From NCBI RefSeq assembly GCF_012912005.1, contig NZ_JABBEA010000001.1:310001-374000 (forward strand): a stretch of DNA of 64,000 nt, read 5' to 3'. The notes under the pieces were generated by a model. It saw only the letters and a program-made list of their open reading frames with translations, did no database searches and was not told the DNA's origin. This DNA comes from Paenibacillus sp. SZ31 (GTDB lineage: Bacteria; Bacillota; Bacilli; Paenibacillales; Paenibacillaceae). The position numbers and the translations under genes were made by a program. Position 1 is the stretch's first letter, and the number at the start of each line of letters is the position of its first letter. Positions 53,864 to 62,958 of this stretch are shown piece by piece.

Positions 53864-54919
53864 ATGAAACAGGCATTTCGGGTGCTGCAGATCGCATTTA
53901 CATACATCGGAACGGTTGTCGGAGCCGGCTTCGCCACAGGGCAGGAAATATTGCAGTTTTTTACCCAGTATGGCAAATGGGCCACCATCACCATAGGCTT
54001 ATCCACCATGCTCTTTGTCTGGTTAGGTACCAAAATGATGCTGATTGCTCACGATACCGGTTCCCGCTCTTATGAGGATCTGAACAAACATTTATTCGGC
54101 CACAAGGCAGGCAAATGGATCACCTGGGTGACCCTTCTCATTCTTATTGGCGTGAACAGTGTTATGCTCGCCGGAGCAGGTTCCGTTTTTGTCGAACATC
54201 TGGGTTTACATTATCAGACGGGTCTGATTGTCACACTTGTAGGGACTTATCTGCTTCTTGGTCGGGGCATTCAGGCCATCCTTCAAATGAATAGCATCGT
54301 AGTGCCCATGATGCTCCTGTTATCCCTGCTCATGATTACCAGCACACTCCATCATCCAGGTGCTTCCCGATTCATCACACTGACGACAGACTCAAACCCC
54401 ATTCAGGTGTGGTTGTCTCCACTGCTGTACACTTCATTCAATCTCGTGTTGGCTCAAGCCGTTCTTGTGCCTGTAGGTAACCAGATCCGCAGTCGCAGTG
54501 TGCTGAAGTGGGGCGGCGTGCTGGGAGGCATTGGCGTAGGCTTCATGCTGATGGCAGCTCACTTTGCCATGTCAGCACAGATGCCCGGTATCATCCAATT
54601 CGAGATCCCGATGGGCAGCATTGCTTTTCAACTTGGATGGGCAGTGCAATCTGTATATGTATCCCTTATTTTCATGGAAATATTCAGTACTTTTGTAGCC
54701 GATATCTATGGAATGACCTTACAACTCAGACAACATATACGCGTGCATCCCCGTTTCATTACATTAACCATTATGCTGTTGTGTTACTCACTCAGTCAGT
54801 TTGGATTCAGTTCTCTGCTATCCATTCTGTACCCTATCTTCGGAAGTATGGCACTAATCTGGGCTGCCAAATTGGTGCTCAACCGCTGGGGCGCCTTTCG
54901 TGGACGCAACAATACATAA
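53864..54919 (+). CDS. YkvI-like membrane transporter
   Basis: This 351-residue membrane protein has about 10 hydrophobic segments. The first reads ALQIAFTYIGTVVGAGFATGQE in part (FTYIGTVVGAGFATGQEI), with the unwound-helix glycine pattern of the amino acid-polyamine-organocation (APC) fold, and it matches the YkvI group of Bacilli. Substrate unknown. GAGAGGGG stands 6 nt before the ATG. It is a single plus-strand gene divergent from xpt; a 12-bp palindrome, GTACCATGGTAC at 53811-53822, lies in the control region. Confidence 0.82.
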   Translation: MKQAFRVLQIAFTYIGTVVGAGFATGQEILQFFTQYGKWATITIGLSTMLFVWLGTKMMLIAHDTGSRSYEDLNKHLFGHKAGKWITWVTLLILIGVNSVMLAGAGSVFVEHLGLHYQTGLIVTLVGTYLLLGRGIQAILQMNSIVVPMMLLLSLLMITSTLHHPGASRFITLTTDSNPIQVWLSPLLYTSFNLVLAQAVLVPVGNQIRSRSVLKWGGVLGGIGVGFMLMAAHFAMSAQMPGIIQFEIPMGSIAFQLGWAVQSVYVSLIFMEIFSTFVADIYGMTLQLRQHIRVHPRFITLTIMLLCYSLSQFGFSSLLSILYPIFGSMALIWAAKLVLNRWGAFRGRNNT

Positions 54920-55010
54920 ACTTTACGGTTATGTATTTCATGAATATGAGCATCATTTGGTTCATGACCATAAGTCATCGCGCTTATTATTTTCCTTAAA
55001 CATGACAAAC

Positions 55011-55044
55011 AGCCGCTGTTTAGCACAGCGGCTTGCACTTTTTG
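55011..55044 (+). terminator. Terminator of the ykvI-like gene
   Basis: A perfect 9-bp stem (AGCCGCTGT with ACAGCGGCT) and a 5-nt loop are followed by TGCACTTTTTG on the plus strand, between convergent genes. Confidence 0.75.
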
Positions 55045-55053
55045 CTCTCCGTT

Positions 55054-56184
55054 TTAAGCTTGGCTAGGGAACTGTAGGTACATCTTTTTCAGCTCATTCA
55101 CCGATCTGCCGAGCGAGTAATGTGTTTTGGCTTTTTCACACGCCGAACGTGCAAGTTCATAACGGTAAGCCGGGTCCAGCATCACTTTTTCAAGAGCTTC
55201 AGCCAGCGCAGAAGGATCTTCTGCCGGTACAAGCAACCCGTTGCTACCGTTCTCAATCTGTTCCGGTATACCCCCTACATCCGTACCCACAAGGGCAAGA
55301 CAACTCAGTGCCGCTTCAGCAAAGACGGAACCAAATGCTTCTGCCCGTGAAGGAAGTACAAAAATATCAAAGAATGGCATGAATTCCTCAGGGTGCAGTG
55401 TATAACCATAGAAGATGGTCTCATTATAGATTCCTAACCGCTGCGCCAATTCTTCCAGATCAGGACGAATCGGTCCGTCTCCAATAATGTGTAACACATA
55501 ATCATGACCTCGGCCCTTCAGTTCCGCGCAGGCTTTGAAAAGAATATCCAGTCCTTTTGCCGGAACAAGCCGACATACCGTGACCAGCTGTGGTATGGCA
55601 TTATCATGTGGAATTGGCTTAAACCGCTTCTCATCGAATCCATTGGGGATCACACCGATGACATCCGATTCCTTCACATAGGGAGCCAGATAACGACGGA
55701 ACGAATCCGACACCGTCAAGAGGCGCTCTGCCTGGTGCTCCAGCTCACCATATATCGCAAGCAGGAATCGATGTTCTGGTCCATCCGTTTCAATACGTCC
55801 ATTAAGAATTAATTCTCGTTCATAACTGGAGTGAATCGTCTGAATGAGGGGTGTATCCGGGAAAACCGTTTTCATCGCGAGTCCTGCAATCGGGTGGTGG
55901 GCATGGATCAGATCATAGGGCTTCTGAATGCGCAGTTTGGTCCACCATAGATAATCACGATAGGTTTGAATATATTTCTGGACAACAGGACTATCCTGAT
56001 ATTCGGTCCAATCAAATGTTTGGAACTGAACTTCCTCTCTGCCCTTGTTGCGAATTCGTTTCGGCAACGAGAACAGATCCATTTCCCACCTCGGGGTTGT
56101 AAACCTCTCCTGCATATACGGAATCATAGAGGATACACCTCCGGGCTGCTCCGGAGGAAAGAAAAGCGCCTGCAGCAATTTCAC
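55054..56184 (-). CDS. Glycosyltransferase, GT4 family (GT-B fold)
   Basis: This 376-residue enzyme transfers a sugar from a nucleotide donor to a lipid or glycan acceptor. The start GTG 56184 (VKLLQALFFPPEQPGGVSS) is chosen since AAGGGGG is 9 nt upstream and the family begins here; an ATG at 56235 has no site. The acceptor-side domain has DLIHAHHPIAG and LLTVSDSFRR; the donor-side domain has VCRLVPAKGLDIL, FYGYTLHPEEFM and the E-x7-E motif EAFGSVFAEAALS. The acceptor and linkage are unknown. A LexA-box-like palindrome lies 61 bp upstream, suggesting DNA-damage control. Confidence 0.9.
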   Translation of the reverse strand: MKLLQALFFPPEQPGGVSSMIPYMQERFTTPRWEMDLFSLPKRIRNKGREEVQFQTFDWTEYQDSPVVQKYIQTYRDYLWWTKLRIQKPYDLIHAHHPIAGLAMKTVFPDTPLIQTIHSSYERELILNGRIETDGPEHRFLLAIYGELEHQAERLLTVSDSFRRYLAPYVKESDVIGVIPNGFDEKRFKPIPHDNAIPQLVTVCRLVPAKGLDILFKACAELKGRGHDYVLHIIGDGPIRPDLEELAQRLGIYNETIFYGYTLHPEEFMPFFDIFVLPSRAEAFGSVFAEAALSCLALVGTDVGGIPEQIENGSNGLLVPAEDPSALAEALEKVMLDPAYRYELARSACEKAKTHYSLGRSVNELKKMYLQFPSQA

Positions 56185-56244
56185 CGTTAGTTTCCCCCTT
56201 TCTAGCTTACGTTCTTTCAATGCATCTACATCCATAATATATCA

Positions 56245-56256
56245 GAACATATGTTC
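56245..56256. promoter_or_regulatory. LexA (SOS) box-like palindrome
   Basis: GAACATATGTTC is a perfect palindrome and matches the inner 12 positions of the Bacillus SOS box CGAACRNRYGTTYC, with the outer C and C replaced by A. It lies 61 bp upstream of the glycosyltransferase start. Confidence 0.55.
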
Positions 56257-56491
56257 AGTAAAGATCTAAAATGAGAATCCCTCTCAATTGGACTATCCTC
56301 TATCCAATGCTCATCCCTTTATTTTGTCTGGGTACTACTCTATTCTCCATTATGACATAGGGAAGCCGGAACATCCAAGTCGTATATACAACATATTCAC
56401 GAACAGTGCCCCTCAGAAGTAAAAGCCGCGATCTCTCCGTCAATCTCACGGTTGTCTGCAACGTAATCATCGGATAACCATAGCCAGCATT

Positions 56492-57040
56492 TTACCTTAA
56501 CATCTCTACTGGCTTCTCATATGTGCTGAAACCATCGGTCTCCCCCAAAAAAGTATAACCGTTCCGCGCATAAAAGGCGTTCAACGTCGTGTTGCTCGCT
56601 CCGCAGTCCAAGCGGACCGTATGTTTGCCTTCAAACTGTATGCCGCTACTGGACCATTGCAATATCGATCGCCCCAGACCGCTCTGAGCATATTTTCTTC
56701 GAATTGCCAGCCGATGCAGATAGATTGCGCCATCCTCCGTGTGAGCTTTTGAACCCCAGAGTTGAACATCCCACGGGCTTGGCTGAACCATAAGGATGAC
56801 CATGCCCGCTACGTCCGCACCTTTTTTGAAAACAAACACATCCCCACGCCGAATTGCCCCTGCCGTATCATGTGAATCTTCTCCTTTAAGCAAGCCGTTC
56901 CACTGAGTAGACCCTTGGCTCTGTAGCCATTCAGCCGTCTCCACCAGCAGCGAGATCACATCCTCCGTATCTTCTGGCTTCGCCTGAACAGCATGAAAAC
57001 CATCGTTAATATATTCGCTACTAATCCTGAATGAGTGCAT
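56492..57040 (-). CDS. GNAT family N-acetyltransferase
   Basis: This 182-residue protein should acetylate a small molecule or peptide with acetyl-CoA. The start ATG 57040 (MHSFRISSEYIND) has GGAGGAG 7 nt upstream; the open frame to 57154 runs into the preceding gene. The acetyl-CoA-binding loop is IRRKYAQSGLGRSILQW and the last strand is GYTFLGETDGFSTYEKP. The substrate is unknown. It lies 106 bp downstream of the three-repeat acidic gene on the same strand. Confidence 0.85.
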   Translation of the reverse strand: MHSFRISSEYINDGFHAVQAKPEDTEDVISLLVETAEWLQSQGSTQWNGLLKGEDSHDTAGAIRRGDVFVFKKGADVAGMVILMVQPSPWDVQLWGSKAHTEDGAIYLHRLAIRRKYAQSGLGRSILQWSSSGIQFEGKHTVRLDCGASNTTLNAFYARNGYTFLGETDGFSTYEKPVEMLR

Positions 57041-57146
57041 GATTGTTCTCCTCCGCTTCCTGATCTCTATTAAACTAATGGTACTATAACGGGAAATGAA
57101 TTTTTCGTCAAAATGAAAACAAAAAAAGGTAAAAGGCGACTGCCTT

Positions 57147-58187
57147 TTACCCATCTATTCTGGCTTCATCAATAATCTGATTTCGATATAACATCGTAAG
57201 ATGTAGCGTATCAAACTCCATTTCCTTGTCCAACTCCTGCATCAGTACTTCGACCAGGCTCTTTCGCTGCACACTGGTTCCGGGAACCTCGTAATCGATG
57301 TATCCCGTCAGATCAGAATGAGAAGTGTCTATGGTTGCTGTTCCCACAGGCAATCCACCACGCTCCTGAAGAAACAGCTCATATACCCGGAACTCCCGAT
57401 CCTTACGTTTCAGCATGACATAACATGCTTCTTCGGCAGCTTCCAACTCATTCAGGTCCGATTCATTCGTATCCTCAAACTCCTCGGAGAAATCGCGATG
57501 TATCCACTCTAACGCCTCGAGTTCGTTGCCCTGATGCCACATGCGGATCGTAATCGTATCGATGATATCCTCATCCAGTTCTCTGACCAGCAACTCTGCC
57601 GCGGCTTCCAATTGATTCTCTTCAGGCTCGTCATACCAGTGTATTTCACCTTGCGCATCAGCACCATATTGTTTTAAGGAAGCTTCCGCAAGTTCCTGCC
57701 CATCCACATCATTGAATATATACGTTGATATGCTACGTCCGGCACTTACCATTTCCATTTCCAGAACATGATCCCGATCTTCATATGTAAACGATTCGGC
57801 TTGTGAACCAGGGATTACCTTAACTTCACTGCTGTCTATATCGTCATAACGTTCCTCGTCATGAACCATGTCTTCGGATGACCATGCGGTCTCTGACTCA
57901 GGCTTGTGCAGAACCGAATGTAGTGAACCACAACTGACCAGCACTTCATAATATGCAGCTTCCAACGCATCTGCAAGAGAACGGACATAGGCATGCACTT
58001 TTTCCACGATACGTTCTTCTGTATCATCTGGCAGAGACTCCTGCTCGATCTGAAGACTACCAGATAAGCGATCTCCTTCTCTATATACAAGGAACAGTGA
58101 GCCTGCATATTGACCATTGACCATCACATCCTGCACTTCTCCACCTGATGTACGCAGGTCAGTAACCAATTCCACATCATGTTTCAT
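57147..58187 (-). CDS. Acidic hypothetical protein with three internal repeats
   Basis: This 346-residue protein with many Asp and Glu is of no family I recognise. It contains three degenerate units of about 75 to 90 residues. Units two and three align best: ISTYIFNDVDGQELAEASL with FRVYELFLQERGGLPVGTAT, then GEIHWYDEP with GYIDYEVPG, then LLVRELDEDIIDTITIRM with VLMQELDKEMEFDTLHLTM. Unit one shows the same pattern in DVMVNGQYAGSLFLVY. No signal peptide or membrane segment. GGAGGAGG is 7 nt before the ATG. The gene is followed by a GNAT acetyltransferase. Function unknown. Confidence 0.7.
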   Translation of the reverse strand: MKHDVELVTDLRTSGGEVQDVMVNGQYAGSLFLVYREGDRLSGSLQIEQESLPDDTEERIVEKVHAYVRSLADALEAAYYEVLVSCGSLHSVLHKPESETAWSSEDMVHDEERYDDIDSSEVKVIPGSQAESFTYEDRDHVLEMEMVSAGRSISTYIFNDVDGQELAEASLKQYGADAQGEIHWYDEPEENQLEAAAELLVRELDEDIIDTITIRMWHQGNELEALEWIHRDFSEEFEDTNESDLNELEAAEEACYVMLKRKDREFRVYELFLQERGGLPVGTATIDTSHSDLTGYIDYEVPGTSVQRKSLVEVLMQELDKEMEFDTLHLTMLYRNQIIDEARIDG

Positions 58188-58284
58188 TACCTGTCCTCCT
58201 CCATTCCTAACGTTATTCTCTTAGGATACCCCTGAGGACGGTAGATTATGAGGGAAGCGTGCATTTCAAATATAAGATGTAAGG

Positions 58285-59088
58285 TTAGACGGACAACACA
58301 TATTTTTGGATTGCGTGTGCCACACCCTGTTCGTTATTGGAGAGTGTCACCTCGTCCGCAGCAGCTTTCACCTCATCCGGTGAGTTATCCATAGCGATGC
58401 CTTTACCAGCAAAAGTCAGCATCGTAATATCATTGAAGTAGTTGCCAATCGCCATGATCTCCGAAGGCAAGATTCCCTTGGATTCGGCAAGCCGTTTGAG
58501 CGCAGCGCCTTTGGACGCTTCAGGATGCATCAGATCAATAAAAAAGTCACCACTCCGCGTCATATAATAAGGCAGATTCCAGGTAGACCACTCTTGCAGT
58601 ACCGCATCCATCTGTTCAATCGGACCAAATGCAGTGAATTTGGCCAGTGGCTCTGTCATGTCAACCCACTTGGGTAGCTTCAGTGGCTCCGCCAAAAAGT
58701 TGTAGTACATCTCACGCACCTGCAACCCCAAACCTTCCGGTTGATCCACATACAGACCAAAAGCCGTATTGATATCAAAATGCACGCCATTAGTCCGGCA
58801 GTAATCGATGATCGGTTCCAGTCCTTGTCCATCTAATGCAAAATGATGAACCACCTCACGGGTATCCACTTGTGCCGTTACAGCACCATTATGTGTAATC
58901 ACATATCCATCCAGTCCCATCTGCTCCATAAAAGGAATCGTGTTCGCAGGACCTCTGCCTGAACACAGAACGATCTCTGCTCCCTGACGGGAAGCACGGA
59001 TCAAGGTCTCCTGAGTCCATTCGGTAAATTCATGATGATCATTCAGTAGTGTTCCATCTACATCAAGCGCAATTAATTTATAGGTCAT
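58285..59088 (-). CDS. Cof-type HAD-IIB phosphatase
   Basis: This 267-residue cytoplasmic phosphatase belongs to the HAD superfamily with a type IIB cap. Motif I is LIALDVDGTLLND with the Asp nucleophile, motif II VLCSGRG, motif III the Lys in KGAALKRLAESKG, and motif IV AIGNYFNDITML, in which the usual GDNxND is GNYFND. The substrate is probably a sugar phosphate or similar. The start ATG 59088 follows GAGGATG. It is the last gene of a three-gene set, 46 bp after the pseudouridine synthase. Confidence 0.9.
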   Translation of the reverse strand: MTYKLIALDVDGTLLNDHHEFTEWTQETLIRASRQGAEIVLCSGRGPANTIPFMEQMGLDGYVITHNGAVTAQVDTREVVHHFALDGQGLEPIIDYCRTNGVHFDINTAFGLYVDQPEGLGLQVREMYYNFLAEPLKLPKWVDMTEPLAKFTAFGPIEQMDAVLQEWSTWNLPYYMTRSGDFFIDLMHPEASKGAALKRLAESKGILPSEIMAIGNYFNDITMLTFAGKGIAMDNSPDEVKAAADEVTLSNNEQGVAHAIQKYVLSV

Positions 59089-59134
59089 TTCAGCTTCATC
59101 CTCATTTCTGTAGTAATCGCACCCAATCAAACCC

Positions 59135-59881
59135 TTACTTCCGCAGAAGGCTCAACTCATCTACGGTTAGTTCACGATAGCTTCCGATCGCAAGATCCGA
59201 AGCCAGTTCCAGATCACCCATGGCTACCCGTTTCAGATAGATCACTCGCTTGCCTACTGCCTGAAACATACGCTTCACCTGATGAAACTTTCCTTCGTGA
59301 ATAATGAGTGAGATCGACGAGATCGTGCCTTCTTCTGTTTCTTCCTGACCGAGTATAGTCAGTTCAGCAGGTAGTGTCTCGTATCCGTCATCCAGCTGTA
59401 TCCCAGCTTTGAAACGTAGTACATCATCCTCATCTACGTTACCCAGTACACGAGCTTCATAGGTTTTAGGCACATGCTTGCGTGGAGATAACAGATCATG
59501 GGCAAGGGGACCATCATTCGTGAGAATGAGTAGTCCTTCCGTATCCTTATCCAGTCGTCCCACAGGAAACGGATTGAAGACCCGTTCCTCTTTGCGCAGT
59601 AGATCCAGCACGGTCTTATCTCTGTTATCCTCGGTAGCAGACACGACACCTGGAGGTTTATGCAGCATCAGATAGATCATCTCCCGATACACAATCCGCT
59701 CCCCATCCGCTTCAATGACGTTAACCTCCGGATTCACCTGTACACCGCTGTCTTTTACTGCTTTGCCGTCCACATGGATTCTGCCTTGCTTCACCATCTT
59801 TTTAAGTTCACTCCGTGTTCCCACACCCATATGACTCAATATCTTATCTAAACGAAGCGTTTGTTTCCCTTTTCCACTCAT
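59135..59881 (-). CDS. Pseudouridine synthase, RsuA/RluB family
   Basis: This 248-residue enzyme converts a uridine of rRNA to pseudouridine. An N-terminal S4 RNA-binding domain (LRLDKILSHMGVGTRSELKK to GRIHVDGKAV) leads to the catalytic domain with Asp in PVGRLDKDTEGLLILTNDG. The start ATG 59881 overlaps the RsmF stop by 4 bp (ATGA), and GGAGGTG is in position; a GTG at 59893 touches it. Coupled to RsmF, so both act in ribosome maturation. Length is usual for the RluB/RsuA group; which uridine is modified cannot be told. Confidence 0.92.
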   Translation of the reverse strand: MSGKGKQTLRLDKILSHMGVGTRSELKKMVKQGRIHVDGKAVKDSGVQVNPEVNVIEADGERIVYREMIYLMLHKPPGVVSATEDNRDKTVLDLLRKEERVFNPFPVGRLDKDTEGLLILTNDGPLAHDLLSPRKHVPKTYEARVLGNVDEDDVLRFKAGIQLDDGYETLPAELTILGQEETEEGTISSISLIIHEGKFHQVKRMFQAVGKRVIYLKRVAMGDLELASDLAIGSYRELTVDELSLLRK

Positions 59882-61575
59882 ATCGATGTCCACCTCCAGC
59901 CTGCCGGATATTCATTCTTCAGCACACCATCCAGCCATTTTCCCCAGCCAGCAGCATAACCATCTACACATACAAGAACATACCCTTTGGCAACTATATC
60001 TGCCTTGAGCACCACTCGTTCTTCTTCAATATTCAACGTTTCACCCTTAAGGTACCTCACGGCTTCGCCAGCAGCGGATGACAGATTCACACTTCGCCGT
60101 GCCTCGGATGCATTCAGAGCACACGCAAGCGGGTGGGACGGAACAAATCGGCCATTCTTGATCGTGCCCATAAACCAACCTGGACGAATGACTTTCAGTC
60201 CCTCCAACCGAGTCGCACCAACCGAGGATTGATACACACGGTCTCCGTAACATACCGTTTCTCCGACGAGCTCAACCTCCAGTTGTTCTTTCATAAACTG
60301 AGTGTAGATTGCAACCGGGTCAATACTCGCCTGATCGACTCCGCGTCCCTGCCCCCGTTCCGCTTTACGTCCACCGTAATCTTTACCTTTTTTGCCCTGT
60401 CTGCCCGAATTCTTGCCACCACCAGCCTGTCTGTCATGGGACTCTCGGGATTCGATTCGCAACAAACGTTCCTTTTTACGATCAGCCTTGGTCATAGCAA
60501 TTGAAGAAGCAGCAATAGAGTGATCCTTGTTCCCCTCTACTTCAATCCTGGACACATCCACGACCTGTCCATACTCCATTGCTCCTTCTTTAACTACTCC
60601 AGATTGATCTGTTTCCAATCCTTGCCCTGCACGATGCTGCAATACAGCGACGTAATGCCCCTCTCCTTCCAAAAGGTGAGGCCACAATCTTGCGGTGCCA
60701 CGCGTTTGATCCAGTACAGCTTCCGTCTCTTCTGCCTTCTCTGGCATCATCTGACGTACCCATTCCGGACGTCCTGGAGCAAATCCTGTCTCTTCAGGAA
60801 TGTCCATGACAATGAAATCACGGTTTACATTCAGGAACTCGGCAATCATCGCTTCATTTTCCTCCGGCGCAAAAGTACATGTTGAATATACAATCGTGCC
60901 TCCAGGGGCCAGCAGCCGTGCCGCAGTCTCCAGAATATCCCGCTGCATGAGTACACATTTTTCCACCGAATGATGTTCCCACGATTTCACCATGTGCTCA
61001 TCTTTACGGAACATACCTTCACCTGAACAAGGCGCATCAATTAATACTTTGTCAAAATAATGAGGAAATGCATTTGCGATCCGCTCGGGCGACTCATTCA
61101 ACACAACGGCATTCCGCACCCCGTACAATTCCACGTTCTTGGCCAGCGCTTTCGTGCGTTCAGCATGAATATCGTTCGTGACAAGTACACCCTTGCCTTG
61201 CAGCTTTGCAGCAATCTGTGTCGTTTTTCCACCCGGAGCAGCACACAGATCAAGCACGCGATCTCCAGGTTCCACCTGCAATAATTCAACTGGAGCCATA
61301 GCACTTGGTTCCTGTATATAGTACAGACCTGCATGATAATAAGGGTGCAGACCCGGTTTAACACCATGAGGTACATAAAACCCTGTCTCACACCACGGAA
61401 TAGATCTTAGATCAAACGGAGCAATCTCATCGAATTGTTCCATTGATATTTTCAACGTATTCACTCTCAGCCCCGCATGTGGAGACTGATCATAAGATTT
61501 CATGAATTGTTCAAACTCATCGCCCAGCAAACTTTTCATTCGCTCGGCGAATATTAAAGGTAGCTTTACACCCAT
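59878..61575 (-). CDS. rsmF: rRNA cytosine-C5 methyltransferase, RsmF/NSUN family
   Basis: This enzyme of about 565 residues methylates a cytosine of 16S rRNA with S-adenosylmethionine. The methyltransferase core has VLDLCAAPGGKTTQIAAKL, the acid NDIHAERT, DAPCSGEGMFRKD with the first conserved Cys, and STCTFAPEENE with the catalytic Cys. The C-terminal RNA-binding part (KVIRPGWFMGTIKNGRF) is the RsmF C-terminal domain. Between them, at about residues 380-430, a Lys/Gly/Arg-rich linker (RQAGGGKNSGRQGKKGKD) is present that is unlikely to be folded. The start ATG 61575 (MGVKLPLIFAERMK) fits the family; ATGs further upstream have poorer sites. It overlaps the next gene by 4 bp. Confidence 0.88.
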   Translation of the reverse strand: MGVKLPLIFAERMKSLLGDEFEQFMKSYDQSPHAGLRVNTLKISMEQFDEIAPFDLRSIPWCETGFYVPHGVKPGLHPYYHAGLYYIQEPSAMAPVELLQVEPGDRVLDLCAAPGGKTTQIAAKLQGKGVLVTNDIHAERTKALAKNVELYGVRNAVVLNESPERIANAFPHYFDKVLIDAPCSGEGMFRKDEHMVKSWEHHSVEKCVLMQRDILETAARLLAPGGTIVYSTCTFAPEENEAMIAEFLNVNRDFIVMDIPEETGFAPGRPEWVRQMMPEKAEETEAVLDQTRGTARLWPHLLEGEGHYVAVLQHRAGQGLETDQSGVVKEGAMEYGQVVDVSRIEVEGNKDHSIAASSIAMTKADRKKERLLRIESRESHDRQAGGGKNSGRQGKKGKDYGGRKAERGQGRGVDQASIDPVAIYTQFMKEQLEVELVGETVCYGDRVYQSSVGATRLEGLKVIRPGWFMGTIKNGRFVPSHPLACALNASEARRSVNLSSAAGEAVRYLKGETLNIEEERVVLKADIVAKGYVLVCVDGYAAGWGKWLDGVLKNEYPAGWRWTSI

Positions 61576-61796
61576 ATTCCCACTCATCCTGTCTTGGTAA
61601 GATTGCATTATCATTTTATTTTATCATATCCAAGCTTTGCTTTCCTATCATATCGTATCTATTCCACTACAGCGTGTAATGTAGTATAATGGCAAGTAGA
61701 TTGATTCCTGAGCAAAAATTCGGGTGTTTATGCATATTATCCCAACCTCAATTTTTGCCAAAACTATATTTCGATATGATCGATGGGGGATGTCCA

Positions 61797-62345
61797 ATGA
61801 AATCCAAGAAGAAAAAGAAAAGTGCTGCGATCCTGATTTTCCTGGGTATTTTAATTATTATGATTGCAGCACTGGTTGTCGTAGACCAGCAATCCAAGAA
61901 ACAGATGGATTCGGTGGAAAATGCTTATGGCATCGCTGCTTCCAAGCTCAATCCAGCTACACGGGAGCTGCTTAATGATTCAAACTATCAACAAATTATT
62001 GTACCAACTGATCTCAAAGCCAAAATTGATAACAAAGATAGCTTCTTTGTGTATTTCTTCGCTTCCGACTGCTCTCACTGCCGTGCCACAACTCCTCAGT
62101 TGATGCCACTGGTTGACAGTGAAGGTATCGAACTTCCGCAATTCAACCTGCGTGAATTCGAAGCGGGATGGACCGATTACAACATCGAGTTCACGCCTAC
62201 GCTCGTCTATTATGAGGCTGGTGTCGAGAAGGACCGTATGGTTGGCGGACTGCAAGAGAATGGCAGTGACCAAGGCTATACGCTAGATGATTACAAACAA
62301 TTCTTCCAAAAATATAAAGGCAATGCCACTCCTTCGGCAAGCTAA
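61797..62345 (+). CDS. Membrane-anchored thioredoxin-like protein
   Basis: This 182-residue protein with a basic start (MKSKKKKK), one membrane segment (residues 10-29) and an external thioredoxin fold has the redox motif Cys92-Ser-His-Cys95 in FFASDCSHCRAT and the cis-proline in EFTPTLVYY. It could take part in disulfide exchange in the cell envelope. The motif CSHC differs from the CGPC of thioredoxin. The start ATG 61797 has GGGGGATG 4 nt upstream; the frame stays open to 61689 but has no site there. A single plus-strand gene, divergent from rsmF, with its own terminator. Confidence 0.88.
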   Translation: MKSKKKKKSAAILIFLGILIIMIAALVVVDQQSKKQMDSVENAYGIAASKLNPATRELLNDSNYQQIIVPTDLKAKIDNKDSFFVYFFASDCSHCRATTPQLMPLVDSEGIELPQFNLREFEAGWTDYNIEFTPTLVYYEAGVEKDRMVGGLQENGSDQGYTLDDYKQFFQKYKGNATPSAS

Positions 62346-62372
62346 CGGATAGAAATATGATGCAACATTCAA

Positions 62373-62415
62373 AAACACCCCGACCTTTCCCTTTACAGGA
62401 ATCGTCGGGGTGTTT
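62373..62415. terminator. Bidirectional terminator
   Basis: A perfect 12-bp stem (AAACACCCCGAC with GTCGGGGTGTTT) with a 19-nt loop lies between the convergent thioredoxin-like and DUF309 genes. Confidence 0.85.
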
Positions 62416-62475
62416 CATATACATGGAACTTCATATCCATGGGATGCTCATTTGAATACTATCACTGATAACGTT

Positions 62476-62958
62476 TCAACTCTTACCCTGATCCATCGCC
62501 TTCATCTTCTCTTCGTATATTCGTCCTCTAGTCGGACTCCGGCGTTGCGGAATATTAGGCTTCAGTTCAAGCGATCTCCTAAGTATCTCCTGTTCCAGTG
62601 CCTCATCAACAATACGTATGGACAAATCCCTGTAAGTCACAGACTGAGCGTCGGGTTCAGACAGTTGCTTCACGATTCCCTCTACTTCCTGTACTAACAT
62701 CCCAAGGTCAATGCCCAGAGTCGTATCTGGATAAGGTTCCAGAAGATCAACTGAACTCTGTAACATCATGAAGCCTCCGCGTAGATTGCCATTCCTGAAG
62801 TGGTACAGACCAACAGCAATCTGCAACAATCCCTTATAGAGAGAATCCCGGTCCCGCTCAAGCCACAATTCTTCCAGCACCTCATGGCACTCGAAATAAT
62901 CCTGATCCCGATTGAAGTAGATTAAGTAGTCAATGTACAGTGGCTCATAGCTGCTCAT
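62476..62958 (-). CDS. DUF309 domain protein
   Basis: This 160-residue helical protein of the DUF309 family is recognised by YFNRDQDYFECHEVLEELWL and the following LQIAVGLYHFRNGNLRGG. The conserved HEVLEE resembles a metal-binding helix, but no activity is established. It starts inside the end of relQ (overlap 14 bp, frame shifted), with AAAGGGCG about 9 nt upstream, so translation is coupled to RelQ. The physiological link to (p)ppGpp is inference. Confidence 0.88.
   Translation of the reverse strand: MSSYEPLYIDYLIYFNRDQDYFECHEVLEELWLERDRDSLYKGLLQIAVGLYHFRNGNLRGGFMMLQSSVDLLEPYPDTTLGIDLGMLVQEVEGIVKQLSEPDAQSVTYRDLSIRIVDEALEQEILRRSLELKPNIPQRRSPTRGRIYEEKMKAMDQGKS

Noticed and set aside
56272..56286. 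Fur-box-like sequence TGAGAATCCCTCTCA
   Set aside because: Only about 10 of 14 positions fit the Fur pattern, and the adjacent gene is a glycosyltransferase without an iron link; kept only as a note.
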